NCBI RefSeq assembly: GCF_030272615.1
Contig: NC_081414.1
Coordinates: 312,309,664-312,373,663 of the forward strand
Direction: 5' to 3'
Length of the DNA stretch: 64,000 nucleotides
Source of the DNA: Cryptomeria japonica
Lineage: Eukaryota > Streptophyta > Pinopsida > Cupressales > Cupressaceae
Shown: piece by piece, positions 10,696 through 24,705 of the stretch
Layout of the letters: each line of letters opens with the position of its first letter
How positions within the stretch are numbered: position 1 is the stretch's first letter
Translations under genes and position numbers: made by a program
The notes under the pieces: model-generated
Databases searched by the model: none
Told to the model about the DNA's origin: nothing
What the model saw: only the letters and a program-made list of their open reading frames with translations

Positions 10696-11737
10696 TTCAA
10701 ACATTCTCAATGATCCTTCATAGAAACTTGGTCAACTGGATTTACCCAGTAAGGCTCCTTAACAGGCCAAGCCTCTTCCACTATTAATTAAATAATTATT
10801 TTAATTTATTTACTTTTCACAAAACCTCTTCTTTCTAATTTAAAATGAATACTTATTATTTATTTAATGGTCCCACCATCTTTATCCCAAATTAAATAAA
10901 TACTTTAATTATTTAATTTATCTATCCCTTTCCTCTATTAATTAAATAAGTACATTTATTTATTTAATTAATTCACTTGTCTTTTTCCTCTTTAATCTTA
11001 GGCATGTGACAATTGTCAATTCCTCTTCAATCATTTTGTGGTTTCTCCAAAGTCAACACACCTCTTCATATCCTCCCTTCATCTCTACATACCCTCAAAT
11101 ATTATTGATTCTCTTTCATATATGTGATCCTGGTCATTCACCTTTGACCTTTTAAATCTAAACCTTTCATTCTTAGGCTAATCTCTATAAAAGTGATGTC
11201 CCTCCTTCATTCCAAAATAACATTTATAAGAAATTGTACATATACTTTGTTGAAATCATTCAAGTATACGTTGTCACAACCACATCCATTCTTCCTAGAG
11301 CTCTGGTACAAGTGCAACCCAAATCTAAGAGCAAAACTATCTAATACAAGATCATGAAAGATAGGAGAACAATAAAGACAAACCTATTAGACATGTGAAA
11401 GGTATACTATATTTGATTTCATTAGTATTTTCATGTTTAATAGATTCTTCATTGATGTTGTGTTGAATTAGTTTGTAGATCCAGGTTAGTGATTGGCTTA
11501 GTTAGGGTTTACAAATAGATACAAAATTTTACATAAATAGATAATTTAACAATAATTAAAAGTGAAGAGGGATACTAGGCATGCATGAAATAAACTTATG
11601 ATGATCTAATTTGATAATATTGTTAGAAATCTCACATAAAATTTTCATAACAATATTTTTCAATAACTCATTGGTTGTCCTTGATGATTCTAACATGAAT
11701 GTTAAAAAATGAGTGAATATCCTTAAATACAACAATA
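10696..11737. other. Spacer left of element A
   Basis: AT-rich sequence with several TTAATTAAATA stretches. No ORF with a recognisable product, no TIR and no RNA gene were seen. Confidence 0.4.
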
Positions 11738-11785
11738 GGGTAAGTGCACCAAGATGGTGTGCAAAAAGGGGTGTATAAGTGGACA
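11738..11785 (+). repeat. Left TIR of element A
   Basis: Contains GTGCACCAAGATGGTGTGCA followed by AAAAAGGGGTGTATAAGTGGACAC in two blocks. Within it CACCA-AGA-TGGTG is itself a small palindrome. It matches 28402-28446 in inverted orientation, apart from an 11-bp gap. Confidence 0.85.
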
Positions 11786-12600
11786 CTTTTTTTTGAAATC
11801 AAGTAAACCTGATCTTGGAGGAGAAAGTTGAGAGTCATCCACTCAAAATATGTAGATACTCAAAGAACAAATATTGTATTACTCCGAATCTAGTTTCCAA
11901 ACTACTAAATTTTTTCAAAATTGGATAATATTAAGGGGGACAAATTCTTCGCACACAAAAAAAAAAAGATCATGTTTTTTACTAAAAAACATAAAATAGT
12001 GTCCGACGTGCGCATCCAAAAAGTCATAGTTAGATTTAGTTTTTTGACAAATCCTTTGGTGGAAAGATAGTTAAGAGTGAACACTAGAAGTTGTGTATTT
12101 TTTGTAATTTTTTGTTGAGTTTTTTAATTTTATTTATGTTTTTTCGAATTGAGCACATCGTGAAAATCAGGTACCTATTCGTGCGTGAAGCATAACTTGC
12201 ACCAAAACAATAAAAAATGCAATTTTTATTTTTTTTAAATTGTAAATAATCAAGTGCACTACAATAATATATAAAGTTTTTTAAATTTGGATAAGTATAT
12301 CAAAAGTTATTAAAAAAATGGTACACATGTCTCTGAGAACTATGGAGACATTGGTAAAAGAAATTCAAGAATAATATGTTATTGTTGTCCAATTTTTTTA
12401 CAAAATATATGGTTAGAAAGCTTAGAATATGGGTGAAAATATGGTGGCAATTTTAGAAATACCTAGTTGATGAAGTGTAAACCTGATGATGACAGAGTCG
12501 AGAAACCAAATTGATAAAACAAAACACATAAAAAATGAGGGAAATGGAGGGAAATCAAACTTCCAACCTGTAGCTTTGCCATCCAATCCTATTAACAAGC
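11786..12600. other. Left arm of element A, noncoding
   Basis: About 0.8 kb that aligns along its length with 29989-30780 of element B (for example GGAGAAAGTTGAGAGTCATCC versus the same with few changes). No ORF is conserved, so it probably serves as terminal or promoter sequence of the transposon. Confidence 0.6.
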
Positions 12601-12614
12601 CTAAATAAACTAAA

Positions 12615-12711
12615 ATGTGTATGGGTTATTTTGAATATAAAGCACGTACAAGGTTTTAATAAAACAAAACCGCGTACGGGGTTTTAAGAAGACCAACCCC
12701 GTATAGGTTAT
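12615..12711 (+). promoter_or_regulatory. CGTACG-box cluster, left (element A)
   Basis: Four related boxes within 100 bp: GTGTATGGGTTA, CACGTACAAGGTTTTA, GCGTACGGGGTTTTAA and inverted AACCCCGTATAGG. The core is RYRTAYGNGGTTTT. The same boxes occur at the corresponding place in element B (30790-30925) and next to both gene starts. A binding role for an element-encoded protein is inferred from this placement. Confidence 0.55.
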
Positions 12712-12719
12712 GTCCACAT

Positions 12720-12900
12720 AAAGACATTCTAACACAAGAAAATACATTTGTATGTTTAAAATGTGTTTGTGTATGCATACATATATTTTTATGTATAATA
12801 TGTATATATGTATATATAATATGTGTATGCACGTATGTATACATATATGTATATTAAATATGTGCATATATATTGTCTTTTGATATCTTATTACATTGTA
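12720..12900. repeat. TA/TATG-rich microsatellite tract
   Basis: Alternating ATGTATATA-type sequence with no coding content. Element B has the same type of tract at 30950-31240. Confidence 0.7.
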
Positions 12901-15250
<2,350 letters not shown>

Positions 15251-15271
15251 TCACCTTTTCTTTACTATAAG

Positions 15272-15395
15272 TAACGCGTACGAGGTTTAAAATTAGACCA
15301 CATATGGGGTATGTGAAATATGAACATTGGCCTACTGGGCATTTTTTAGGGGCTAAGAGCATGTATGGGTTAACTAAATATAACCCATACGCATT
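15272..15395 (+). promoter_or_regulatory. CGTACG-box cluster upstream of the transposase-like gene (element A)
   Basis: Contains GCGTACGAGGTTTAA, CACATATGGGGTATG, GCATGTATGGGTTAA and inverted TAACCCATACGCA. It lies about 0.3-0.45 kb before the first possible transposase ATG (15714). Element B keeps the same cluster at 33082-33180. Confidence 0.5.
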
Positions 15396-15713
15396 TTTTG
15401 GACATACTCTTAGTTTCCCAATGGCTTCAACGACCTCAAGAGGAGTTTTTGAAGTCGTTGAAGGCCCCACGGCAACTAATACTACAATTATGAGACAGTT
15501 TATATGTGGAAGTGAGTGAAATTTTTGTTTTGCATGATTTTAAATGATTGAATTGTTGTTCTAATTAGTTTGGTCAATGTTATTGTGATTTTTTAATAAT
15601 TTTAATTTTTACAAATAATAATAATACTCAATTTTATGGCTATTTGATTGTTTAATATTTTCTTTACATATATATATATAATATGATTCTATTTAGTACA
15701 ACTGTTATTAACG

Positions 15714-18020
15714 ATGGGAAAGAACAAGCGAGGAAAAATGAAACAACGAGAGGCTGAAAAGGAAAGACAAAGGTAGCGTATGAAGAATTACATGACCTAA
15801 GAACAATGGGACAAGAAGGTACGTCATCCATAAAATCTCAATTCGATGTACCAAATGAACCTAATGCAATTGAAGAAGAAATCACAATCAATAATCAAAC
15901 AAACGATGAAGATGCACCAACAACATTTGATTTATTGAATGAACCTAATGCAATTGAAGAAGAGACCACAATGAATAATCAATTAAAAGATGAACATACA
16001 CCGGCTCTATTTGATGAGATGAATGTACCTAATGCACACAATGCACCAATGCTAGCACCTCCTAGAATCATTCATAGGAAACCAAAGTATCTAATTGACA
16101 TTGATGAGAATATTTTGAAACCAATGCTCAATAAAATAAAGAAACAAACTTGTAGAAGAATGGTTAAAAGAATATGGCAAAACTATTTTGAAAACTTAAA
16201 TCAAAGTGAAAGATGCCAATTAATTGTTGAAATGATTAAAAATTTGAATTTTAGAGAGACAATTAAAATTCTAGGCCTAAGATCATCCAAAGTAATAGTG
16301 AAAGAACTATTGTGAGAAATCTATTTGATGCATATCAAGCTATTGGCTCAAAATCATGTACTAAAGATTCTAATGTTACTCAACGTGTTATTACATCAGC
16401 CATAATGAGAAAGAAAATAAAAAAGATCATTTGATAAGCAAAAGAAGTACGTCATTAAACATAAGTAGAACAACATTACGTAAAGCATTAGAGAGGTGGG
16501 AGAAAATAAAGGATCCTAACAATAATTCTCTTTGGGCCTAATTCTCAGGTAGACTACCACACAAAGACAAGGTTGTTGTTGATTCACTAAAAACATTAAT
16601 TGAAAAATTTTGGCATGACACACAAGGGTTTCGCCTAACCAAAGAGATGTTGTTAGAAGACGAATTGGATCTATAAATAGTGAGCCACATGCCAAACACT
16701 ATTTGGATATGGCTCAAACAAAATTTTATGAAAAATTCCTTCAAAAGTTTCCTCAAATAAGAATTAGTCAAATATTTTTTGAAATGGCAAAACCTTTTTT
16801 TGTTAAGATTAATCATGTATGCACCATGTGTTGTTGTAGGATGCATATTGAATTTTCCATGCACTATGATATTTATCGTCATATATGTTGTACTTTTCAC
16901 ACTAATGATGTTTTGCAGGAATGCAATATACAAGCACCTCCTAAGTCACCAAGAGAATTTATTTCAAGTGTGCTATGTAAAAGAGATGATGGTTGCATTT
17001 ATTATAATATGATATGTTTGAAAGGTTCTTGTGCTACATGTGGTGGTTTGCAACATTTGCCAAGATGTCTAAATTTGGATAGCACACATGAAATTGGTAA
17101 GAAACTAGTTTCTTTTGGAAAGTACAAGACAATGACATATGGGGTTAAAGATGGAAAAGAATTGAAGAGATGTGAGTTAGTGAAAAATGATATATGTGTA
17201 GCGGATTTTATGAGAACGTTTCAAGAGAAAATAGTTTATGAGTAGATAATGCATACACATAGATCTCGATGGTTAGATGAGAAATTCAAGTTATGTAAGG
17301 ACATATTTCCTCTTGGTACCATTGTCTCTATCGTTGATTTTGCTGAAAATTATACACTACAACCTCAAAATGAAGTGCAATCTATGTATTACCATTCTAT
17401 ACAAGTTTCTATTTTTGTACACATAGCATTCATATTACATGTAGATAATAGCACAGAGGAGGATAGAAAGGTTTTAAGAGAGTATCACTTCTACATAAGT
17501 GAAGATCGTACACATTCGTCAGAGTTTGTGCAAGGATGCTTTAAAGTTTTTTATGATAATTTAAGGGAAAGGAACATACAATACAACCTACACATAATAT
17601 GATCAGATAATTGCACCTTACAATTCAAGAATGCAAGGATGTTCTATTGGTTGACTAGGATGCATGTGACAAGTGGAGTACAACATTTTTTGAATTTCAC
17701 TGAGGCTGGACATGGAAAGGAAGAGCACGATGGTGCAGGAGCATGTGTAAAAAGAGCCCTAGCTAGAGAAGAATTGAAGTACGAAGGTGGTGTCGAGTTG
17801 ACAGATGCAACAACAATTATACAATGGTGTAACTCTACAATGGGATGAGGTAATTTAGGTACATCAACAGTTCATAGATATTTTTGGTTGATCACTGAAT
17901 CTGACATTGAAAACTATCAAGATTGTTGTACAGTTGCAAGATCGAGTGACATGCACTCATTTAGAAGTTCAATTGCAAGTTCACTAGTAATTTATACTAG
18001 ACAGATTGTATGTTTTGATT
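15714..18020 (+). pseudogene. Transposase-like gene of element A, 5' and core part
   Basis: Probably the element's DDE-type transposase, inferred from its position and motifs. The possible start MGKNKRGKMKQ at 15714 is soon out of frame. Pieces follow at 15806-16315 (RTCRRMVKRIW-type, probably DNA-binding), 16703-17245 (Cys-rich, CLKGSCATCGG), 17249-17602 (VSIVDFAENYTLQPQNEVQS, first Asp) and 17603-17848 (SDNCT.QFKN, second Asp, then AGHGKEEHDGAGACVKRAL). In this copy the Trp before SDNC is a TGA stop, while element B has TGG. The Cys-rich motif followed by DFAENY, SDxxxxQFK and HGKxxxDGxGxxVKR recalls an uncharacterised eukaryotic transposase-like family, from memory. A LINE interrupts the gene after 18020. 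Confidence 0.65.
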
Positions 18021-18252
18021 AATTAAAAACATTTTTTTGGAAGGAACCTGGAACCCTGATTACATATCAGGAGAATGATAAAGCATTAAAGTGGCAAGAA
18101 ACAACAGTGCCCGGACACCCATACAAAGATCAGATCCCAAAAAAACAAAAAGGGATCACAAGACAAATAGAACATCACAAGACAACCTAAGGACAACACA
18201 AAGACAAGGACAACTAGATGTTTCTTATGATTTCTTCTACGTGAACCACCAT

Positions 18253-20046
18253 CTACTTCATATTGACCATAGAGTTCTTCATATCATCGAGCTCTTTTTC
18301 CTTGATGCCCACTTGCTTCCGAGTGTTGGCCCTTGTTCTTTTTTTATGACCCATCTTCTCTGTTTGATCCTTCTCATCTTCCTTGCCTTTAATTTGTTCA
18401 AATTTATTTATCAGCATGTTAACATGGTCAACAGTGGCTTTAAGGATCTGGAAATTTTGCTCAATAATCCTCTTCATAGTAAGCTCCATCTTGTTCACTC
18501 TATTGACCAGGTTGTTTAGGTTAATTTCCAGACCTTTATCATCTCTAATTCCTTCCAACTCCTTCACCTTATTTTCTATTTCCATAATTTTACAAACCAT
18601 TACCTCAATAGCCTTAGCCTTGTTAATAGCAACCATTAATTCTTTGATGTTCTCAAGGAGAGGCTTCTCACCCATGGTTTCCCTTTTGATCATATTGAGA
18701 TCAGTCTTCAAATCACCAATCTCTTTCGCCATTTTGCTAATGACCTCACAGAAACCCTTGATGCTATCATTACCTATGGCACCTTGGCAGACATTTTGAT
18801 TGCCCATGTTGGTCTCCTGACCCACAATCTGCATTCTTTGTGTGTTCAAGTTCTCCCCATGGTCAGCATCCATTATTTCATCTTCCTCCTTACCCTTGAT
18901 CTTGTCCATTTTTACAGCCTCAGAATCCTCATCAGAAGAAATAATAATCTTCATTTTCACCTTATTTATCCCCTTACTGGTCTTCTTGATCCTTTGGGTT
19001 TGCTTTCCCATTCCCTTTATCTTCTTACTTTTTATGATTTTATCATCAAAAGACTCCTCCTCAGAGTCCAAAAGATCAGAGTCCATAGCAGTCCCCTTGC
19101 TCTTTCCCTTGGTCTTCCCATTGTTGCTAAAATCTTCAGACTCACCCTCGGTTTCATAATAGAGATTGAACCCACTATCCTCACTTTTAGTATCATCATC
19201 CCTAATTTGTTTGCCTTTACTAATGGGTTTCACAATAATTTTCCCTTTCAACATCTTATAAACTAAAACCATTAAAGTCTGGTGAAGGGTGTGATCTATT
19301 TGAGAATCTTTCTGCATTTCACGAATAGTATGATCCATAGAGCAAGCAAGATAGTAAGGCAGACTAACCTTATCACCATGGAGAAAGTGGTTGAGCAGCA
19401 CAAAGTGATGCCCATAAGCCCTTGTGAATCTCTCGTCCAGAGTAATGTAGCTGATGGTGGCAAACATCACAAACCTCCACGGCCTGCAAATACGCTTAGG
19501 GGAATAGTAGGGATTATCCGCCTTCACCAATTTCCTTTTTTCACCATCCGTGATAGGAAACCTATTTGCGGCCTTGTCAGACACACTTTGATTTCTGTAA
19601 AATTTTATAACTTCTTTTACCATACCCGTAACTTTCACAATGACATCCTCGTCCACTTGCATCATCTGGGTGCCAACAAGAATCTTACGACTCTTCCAGT
19701 TTTTTATGAAATGCTTAGTGACAGTAGGGTCTTTGCCACAAAGCCTTTCCATAAAAACATTCAAACCTCCTTCTTGAAGAATCTCCCATACTTCATTGTT
19801 TTTCTTCCAATCTGAGCAAGAAGCTGGTTCAAACATCTTTTTATTGCCCCCCATTTTATCCTTAAATTCCCAATTCTTCCTTATCGCAGCTCTGTTATTT
19901 TCTCTGCGAGCTTTGTGAAAAAACCTAACAATTTTATTGTTGCTATGTAGAGCCACCCAGAATTTGTGCCAAGTAAATATGATATGACAAATAAAACAAA
20001 CCTCGCTGCCATTGTGATCAATCATAGATAAATGAGGAAAAGGCAT
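18253..20046 (-). CDS. LINE ORF3, 597-codon protein of unknown function
   Basis: An open frame of 597 codons starting MPFPHLSMIDHNG; its ATG overlaps the RNase H stop codon (TAATG). Residues about 65-260 form a globular-looking region (MGGNKKMFEPASCSDW; ILVGTQMMQVDEDVI; RICRPWRFVMFA; TRAYGHHFVLLNHFLHGD). Residues 290-400 are Lys/Ser/acid-rich with basic clusters. Residues about 430-560 are heptad-like, probably a coiled coil, followed by a basic patch (GHKKRTRANTRK). The stop after NSMVNMK is a TAG where the other LINE copy has CAG and reads on for about 12 codons, so the tail is slightly shortened. It resembles no family I can name with confidence. The TGM/TGL-type region and the HxxxLLxxxxxG pattern remotely recall the plant transposon domain Transposase_32, which a profile search would have to test. 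Confidence 0.7.
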   Translation of the reverse strand: MPFPHLSMIDHNGSEVCFICHIIFTWHKFWVALHSNNKIVRFFHKARRENNRAAIRKNWEFKDKMGGNKKMFEPASCSDWKKNNEVWEILQEGGLNVFMERLCGKDPTVTKHFIKNWKSRKILVGTQMMQVDEDVIVKVTGMVKEVIKFYRNQSVSDKAANRFPITDGEKRKLVKADNPYYSPKRICRPWRFVMFATISYITLDERFTRAYGHHFVLLNHFLHGDKVSLPYYLACSMDHTIREMQKDSQIDHTLHQTLMVLVYKMLKGKIIVKPISKGKQIRDDDTKSEDSGFNLYYETEGESEDFSNNGKTKGKSKGTAMDSDLLDSEEESFDDKIIKSKKIKGMGKQTQRIKKTSKGINKVKMKIIISSDEDSEAVKMDKIKGKEEDEIMDADHGENLNTQRMQIVGQETNMGNQNVCQGAIGNDSIKGFCEVISKMAKEIGDLKTDLNMIKRETMGEKPLLENIKELMVAINKAKAIEVMVCKIMEIENKVKELEGIRDDKGLEINLNNLVNRVNKMELTMKRIIEQNFQILKATVDHVNMLINKFEQIKGKEDEKDQTEKMGHKKRTRANTRKQVGIKEKELDDMKNSMVNMK

Positions 20047-20632
20047 TAGAGGTTATGATTAGGTAAGACACGTTGCTTCATTTGGATCTGGTCTGGTTCA
20101 ATCAAAGATTTCGCCTCACAATTGAGATTACTCTCACTATAAAGGGTAATAATTTTGTCAGAGTGGCAAGCCAGGTTGGCAGCCCAGACAACACATTTGT
20201 TGGCTTCTTTATATGCATGTGTGAAAATAGATGTTTCAAAGGTTTTACTTATATCCTTCTCAGTTTCAATGGTATTGTGTATAGACCAAGAGGGAGGGAA
20301 AACATTATTCAAGTAGTTAATAATGTTCAAAGAATTGCCTTCAACCCACACTTTAATGCAATTTGAGTCTTTAGCTAGAACCAACCCCTGATAAGAAGCA
20401 ATGGCCTCAGCAACATGATTGGTTTGGTGACCTATTGGAATACATTTGATAGCTTTACATATTCCCCCTTCATCTCTTAATACCATACCACACCCTGCAT
20501 TACCAAGATTACCCTTGGAAGCACCATCGAAATTGATTTTCATCCATCTCTGAGGGGGGAATTCCCATATCACCTCTTCTCTAGGATTAGCATGTATGAT
20601 TTCACTCCCCTTTATTCTCCAATTTTAAAAAT
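20046..20632 (-). pseudogene. LINE ORF2 C-terminus: RNase H domain
   Basis: Reads NPREEVIWEFPPQRWMKINF then DGASKGNLGNAGCGMVLRD, HVAEAIASYQGL, VEGNSLNIINYL and EANKCVVWAANLA. The first Asp and the Glu are present. The Asp expected in EGDSLN is Asn, and ADWAANLA reads VVWAANLA, so the active site is damaged. It ends NHNL-TAA, and the stop overlaps the ORF3 start. RT and endonuclease are missing because of the 5' truncation near 20640. Confidence 0.85.
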
Positions 20633-20640
20633 GATGTTAT

Positions 20641-21310
20641 CACCTTGATTTTTGCTCTTCATGTATGTATTTTCTATGGGAAGAATGTGAATCACAAGAG
20701 TGGGTTGACAAATGGTCTTGTAGACCGTTGGTTCCCATTGATACCTATCAAATTGCCAAAGCACTACAGTTGAATCAGATGGAAGCATCAATTGATTTTG
20801 ACCATGTCAACGACCTAGTGGAACCAGGTACTTTTTTGGTTAATTTTATTGCAGGAATTTTTTTGGCTCATTTTCTTACATCAAATATTATTTTTGGTAT
20901 TAATTATTATTACATAAAATGTAGGTCATGTGTACACAGTTATTGCAGAAGAGAACAATGAAGAAGACACAAATTACTTTTTGTGTCATTGTATTGAGGC
21001 TAAGAGAAAATTTACAACCACTATTATTGATGGAGAGGGTATTGAGTACCCACTACGGTCTGTTGTCGTGACAGGCATATGGCTTAGGAGATACCCTATC
21101 AAGAATTATGATTTTTGGTTGTTCGAGGACTTTGAATCACATAGACAAATTCTTCATTTCTCCAACCTTGTTGTTGCAACAAATATTCAATTGATTAAGT
21201 ATCGTGGTAGACCTCATAACAAGAATTAATGGAAAGTTTGTGAATCTGACCACGATGTAATATTTGACACAATATGGGTTAGAGTCAATCCAGAAGGCTC
21301 ACTGGATTGA
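20641..21310 (+). pseudogene. Transposase-like gene of element A, 3' part with a 97-nt intron
   Basis: Continues the gene after the LINE: CMYFLWEECESQEWVDKW, then DHVNDLVEPG. It then has an intron at 20828-20924 (GTACTT...TGTAG), and the exon GHVYTVIAEENNEEDTNYFL ... LRRYPIKN ... LFEDFESHRQILHFS. Element B has the same exon/intron layout with an intron of the same length (40544-40640). A TAA after PHNKN cuts off the last codons, which are open in element B. The function of this C-terminal domain is unknown. Confidence 0.65.
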
Positions 21311-21394
21311 TTCTACAGTTTAGGGTAGAATGATTTTGAGAATTTTGTATATATCGTCAATGAATTGTTCTATATTCATTTTTTGTATATATAA

Positions 21395-21690
21395 ATGCCC
21401 ATGAGCCGATTTGTACATATTTAGAGGCAAAATTTTGTATATTTAAATGACCATGAGCTGATTTGTACATATTTAGATGCCAAATTTTGTATATTTAAAT
21501 GGGAATGAGCTGATTCACACATTTAAATGCCAAATTTTATATATCTAAATGGCCATGAGTTGGTTCATACATATTTAAATGCCAAATTTTGTATAAAAGC
21601 CCATGAGCTAATTTGTAAAATATTTTTTTGTATATTTAAATAGCCAAGAGCTGATTTGTCCATATTCAGAGGTAATTTTTTTAATATAGG
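21395..21690. repeat. ~51-bp tandem array downstream of the transposase-like gene
   Basis: About six units of AAATGCCCATGAGCTGATTTGTACATATTT type, with ATGAGC at 21401, 21453, 21505, 21554, 21603 and a variant near 21655. Element B has about three units at 41100-41240. Confidence 0.8.
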
Positions 21691-21805
21691 AGGTTTGAAA
21701 AGGTTTTGGAATGATAGTATAATGAATTTTATTTCCAATGAATCCATTCTTGTGCGTTCTCATGTTGTAATTTGCACGTTATGGCCATTTTATTAAGTGC
21801 AACTT

Positions 21806-24475
21806 CCAGATCGCAATGGTAGGGTATGGCTCTTGACATTCTGGCTCATTGGGAGGTACAACAAGAGAATGCCTACTGTAAACCTACCCACCTGAATGTG
21901 CTCGTGATGTTGGTTTGTGCCCACAATGAACGAAATCAAATCTAGCCTATCGTGCAACTTTGCATTGCATGTAACTGATGGTTTTTGCACCTATTGAAAA
22001 AATGCTACCATTTGAAAATGGCCTAGAGTTGTCAAAAACTGAGATAGATCATTGTAGACGAGCCTCATGTGACCCTATAGGTTCAAATAGATCAATCATA
22101 TGTGTCTTGGATTGCGAGAAACAATATATCAAAGTTTGATAATTTTTTGGACTCGGGGCACTTGAGAGATTGCGCCGATAGGGTATGACTCTCGACATTT
22201 CGGCTCATTGGGAGGCACAATAGGAGCATGCCTAGTATAAAGCTACCCACCCAGATGCACTTGTGATTCTTTTTTGTGCCCATGACAAACATAATCAAAT
22301 CTAGCCTATCGTGCAACTCTGCATTGCATGCAACTGACGATTTTTGCACCTATTGAAAAAATGCTACCATTTAAAAATGGCTCTGAGTCATAAAAAACTG
22401 AGATAGGTCATTATAGATGAGCCTCACATGACCCTCTAGTTCAAACTGATTAATCATATGCATCCTAGATTGTGAGAAAAGTCCATCAAAGTTTGACAAT
22501 TTTTTGGGCTCGGGGCACTTGAGAGATTGCATTGGTAGGGTATGGCTCTTGACGTTTCATCTCATTGGGAGGCATAAAAGGAGCATATCTAATGTAAACC
22601 TACCCACCTAGATGTAATCTTGATGCTAGTTTGTGCCCATGCTGAACGAAATCAAATCTAGTCTATCATGTAACTTTGCACTGCATGCAACTGACGGTTT
22701 TTGCACCGAGTGAAAAAACACTGCCATTTGAAAATGCCTTTGATTTGTCAAAAACCAAGACAGGTCATTGTAGAAGAGCTCCACATGACCCTATATATTC
22801 AAATAGATCAATCATATGCATCCTGGATTGCGAGAAACAGTCCATCAAAGTTTGATAATTTTTTGGACTTTGGGCACTTGAGAGATTACGTTGGTAGGGT
22901 ATGGCTCTCGATGTTCCATCTCATTGGGAGGCACAAGAAGAGCATGCCTAGTGTAAACCTGCCCACCCAAACATGTTTGTGATGCTAGTTTGTTCCCATG
23001 ATGATCAAAATCAAATCTAGTCTATCGTGCAACTTTGCATTGCATGCAACTGATGGTTTTTGTACCAAGTGAGAGAACACTACCATTTGAAAATGGCTTT
23101 GAGTCATCAAAAACCAAGATAGGTCATTGTAGAGGAGCCTCACATGACCCTATAGGTTCAAAAAGATTAATCATATGCATCTTGGATTGCAAGAAATAGT
23201 CTATCAAAGTTTGATAATTTTTTGGACTCAAGGCACTTTAGAGATCGTGCTGGTAGGGTATGGCTCTCGATGTTCCAATTCATTGGGAGGCACAATAGGA
23301 GCATTCCTAGCATAAAATTTTGCACTCAAAAGCACTCATGAAGCTGGTTTGTGTCCTCAATGAACGGAATCAAATCTAGTCTATCATGCAACTGACAGTT
23401 TTTGCACCAAGTGAAAAAATGCTACCATTTGAGTATGGCTATGAGTCATCAAAAAAAAAGATAGGTCATTATAGATGAGCCTCATGTGACCCTATAGGTT
23501 CAAATAGATCAATCATATGCATCCTAGATTACAAGAAACAGTCTGTCAAAGTTTGATAATTTTTTGGGCTCAGGCCACTTGAGAGATCGTGCTAGTAGGG
23601 TATGGCTCTCGATGTTTTGACTCATTAGGAGGAACAAGAGGAGCATTCCTAGCATAAAACTATTCACCCAGATGTGCTCGTGATGCTGGTTTTTTCCCAC
23701 GATGAATGAAATCAAATCTATCCTATCGTGCAACTTTGCATTGCATGCAACTAACGGTTTTTGCACCAAGTGAAAAAATGCTACCATTTGAAAATGGCTC
23801 TAGTTCTTCAAAAATAGAGATAGGTGATTATATACGAGCCTCACATGACCCTATAGGTTCAAACATATCAATCGTATACATCCTGGATTGCAAGAAACAG
23901 TCTGTCAAAGTTTGACAATTTTTTGGACTCAAGGCACTTGAGAGATCGCGTCGGTAGGGTATGGCTCTCAACATTTCAACTCATTGGGAGGTACAATAGG
24001 AGAATTCCTATCATAAAACTTCCCATTTGAACGTGTTTGTGATGCTGGTTTGTGCCCACGATGAACATAATCAAATCTAGCTTATCGTGCAACTTTGCAT
24101 TGCATGCAACTAATGGTTTTTGCACCAAGTGAAAAAAATGCTACCATTTGAAAATGACTCCAAGTCATCAAAAATTGATATAGGTCTTTGTATACGAGCC
24201 TCACATGACCCTATAGGTTCAAACAGATCAATCATATGCATCCTGGATTGCGAGAAATAGTTTGTCAAAGTTTGACAATTTTTTGGACTCAAGGCACTTG
24301 AGAGATCGCACCGGTAGGGTATGACTCTCGACATTCTGACTCATTGGGAGGCACAACAGGAGCATGCCTAGCATAAACCTTCCCAACCAGATGCACTCAC
24401 AATGTTAGTTTGTACCCACAATGAATGGAATCAAATCTAGCCTACCTTGCAACTTTGACAACTTTAACAACAACT
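21806..24475. repeat. ~359-bp tandem array, eight units (element A)
   Basis: Units are marked by AGGGTATGGCTCTCGAC at 21821, 22180, 22537, 22896, 23255, 23597, 23956 and 24316. The spacing is 357-360 bp except for one unit of 342 bp. Other conserved words are CTCATTGGGAGGCACAA, GCAACTTTGCATTGCATG and GAGCCTCACATGACCCTATA. ORFs of 60-90 codons recur once per unit on either strand and are accidental. Element B has three units. The array sits between the 3' ends of the two convergent genes. Confidence 0.95.
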
Positions 24476-24705
24476 GAGCATCTTTTACATCTTTTATCCA
24501 AATGACCCCAAACTTTCACAAATGACTCCAAAATTTGACAACTTTGACAACAACTTAGCAACTTTTACATCTTTTATCTAAATGATCCCAAACTTTCACA
24601 AATGGCTCCAAACTTTGACAACTTTGACAACTTTAACAACAACTACGCAACTTTTACATCTTTTATCCAAATGACCCTAGACTTTCACAAATGACTCCAA
24701 ATGAT
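24440..24705. repeat. ~80-85-bp tandem array, three units
   Basis: Units of TTTGACAACTTTAACAACAACT followed by TTTTACATCTTTTATCCAAATGA, beginning near 24450, 24535 and 24615. Element B has a single unit (42425-42520). Confidence 0.8.

Larger units (their letters stand above)
18022..20640 (-). mobile_element. 5'-truncated LINE inserted in the transposase-like gene
   Basis: It contains only the end of ORF2 (RNase H) and the complete ORF3, then a 3' UTR. The paralogous uninterrupted site is at about 40365-40380 in element B (TTGTATGTGTTTTCTCTTCATG). Here TTGTATGTTTTGATT precedes the LINE 3' end and TTGATTTTTGCTCTTCATG follows its 5' end, so TTGATT is the likely short target duplication. The 3' terminus ends in a T/A-rich TTTTTAATTAATC rather than a long poly-A. 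Confidence 0.8.

Noticed and set aside
18383-19266. Plus-strand ORFs of 138-160 codons rich in Leu/Ile/Ser
   Set aside because: They are antisense shadows of the Lys/Glu-rich coding region of LINE ORF3.
21806-24475. Evenly spaced repeats considered as a CRISPR array
   Set aside because: The whole 359-bp unit is repeated; there are no short repeats with unique spacers, and the window is plant DNA.
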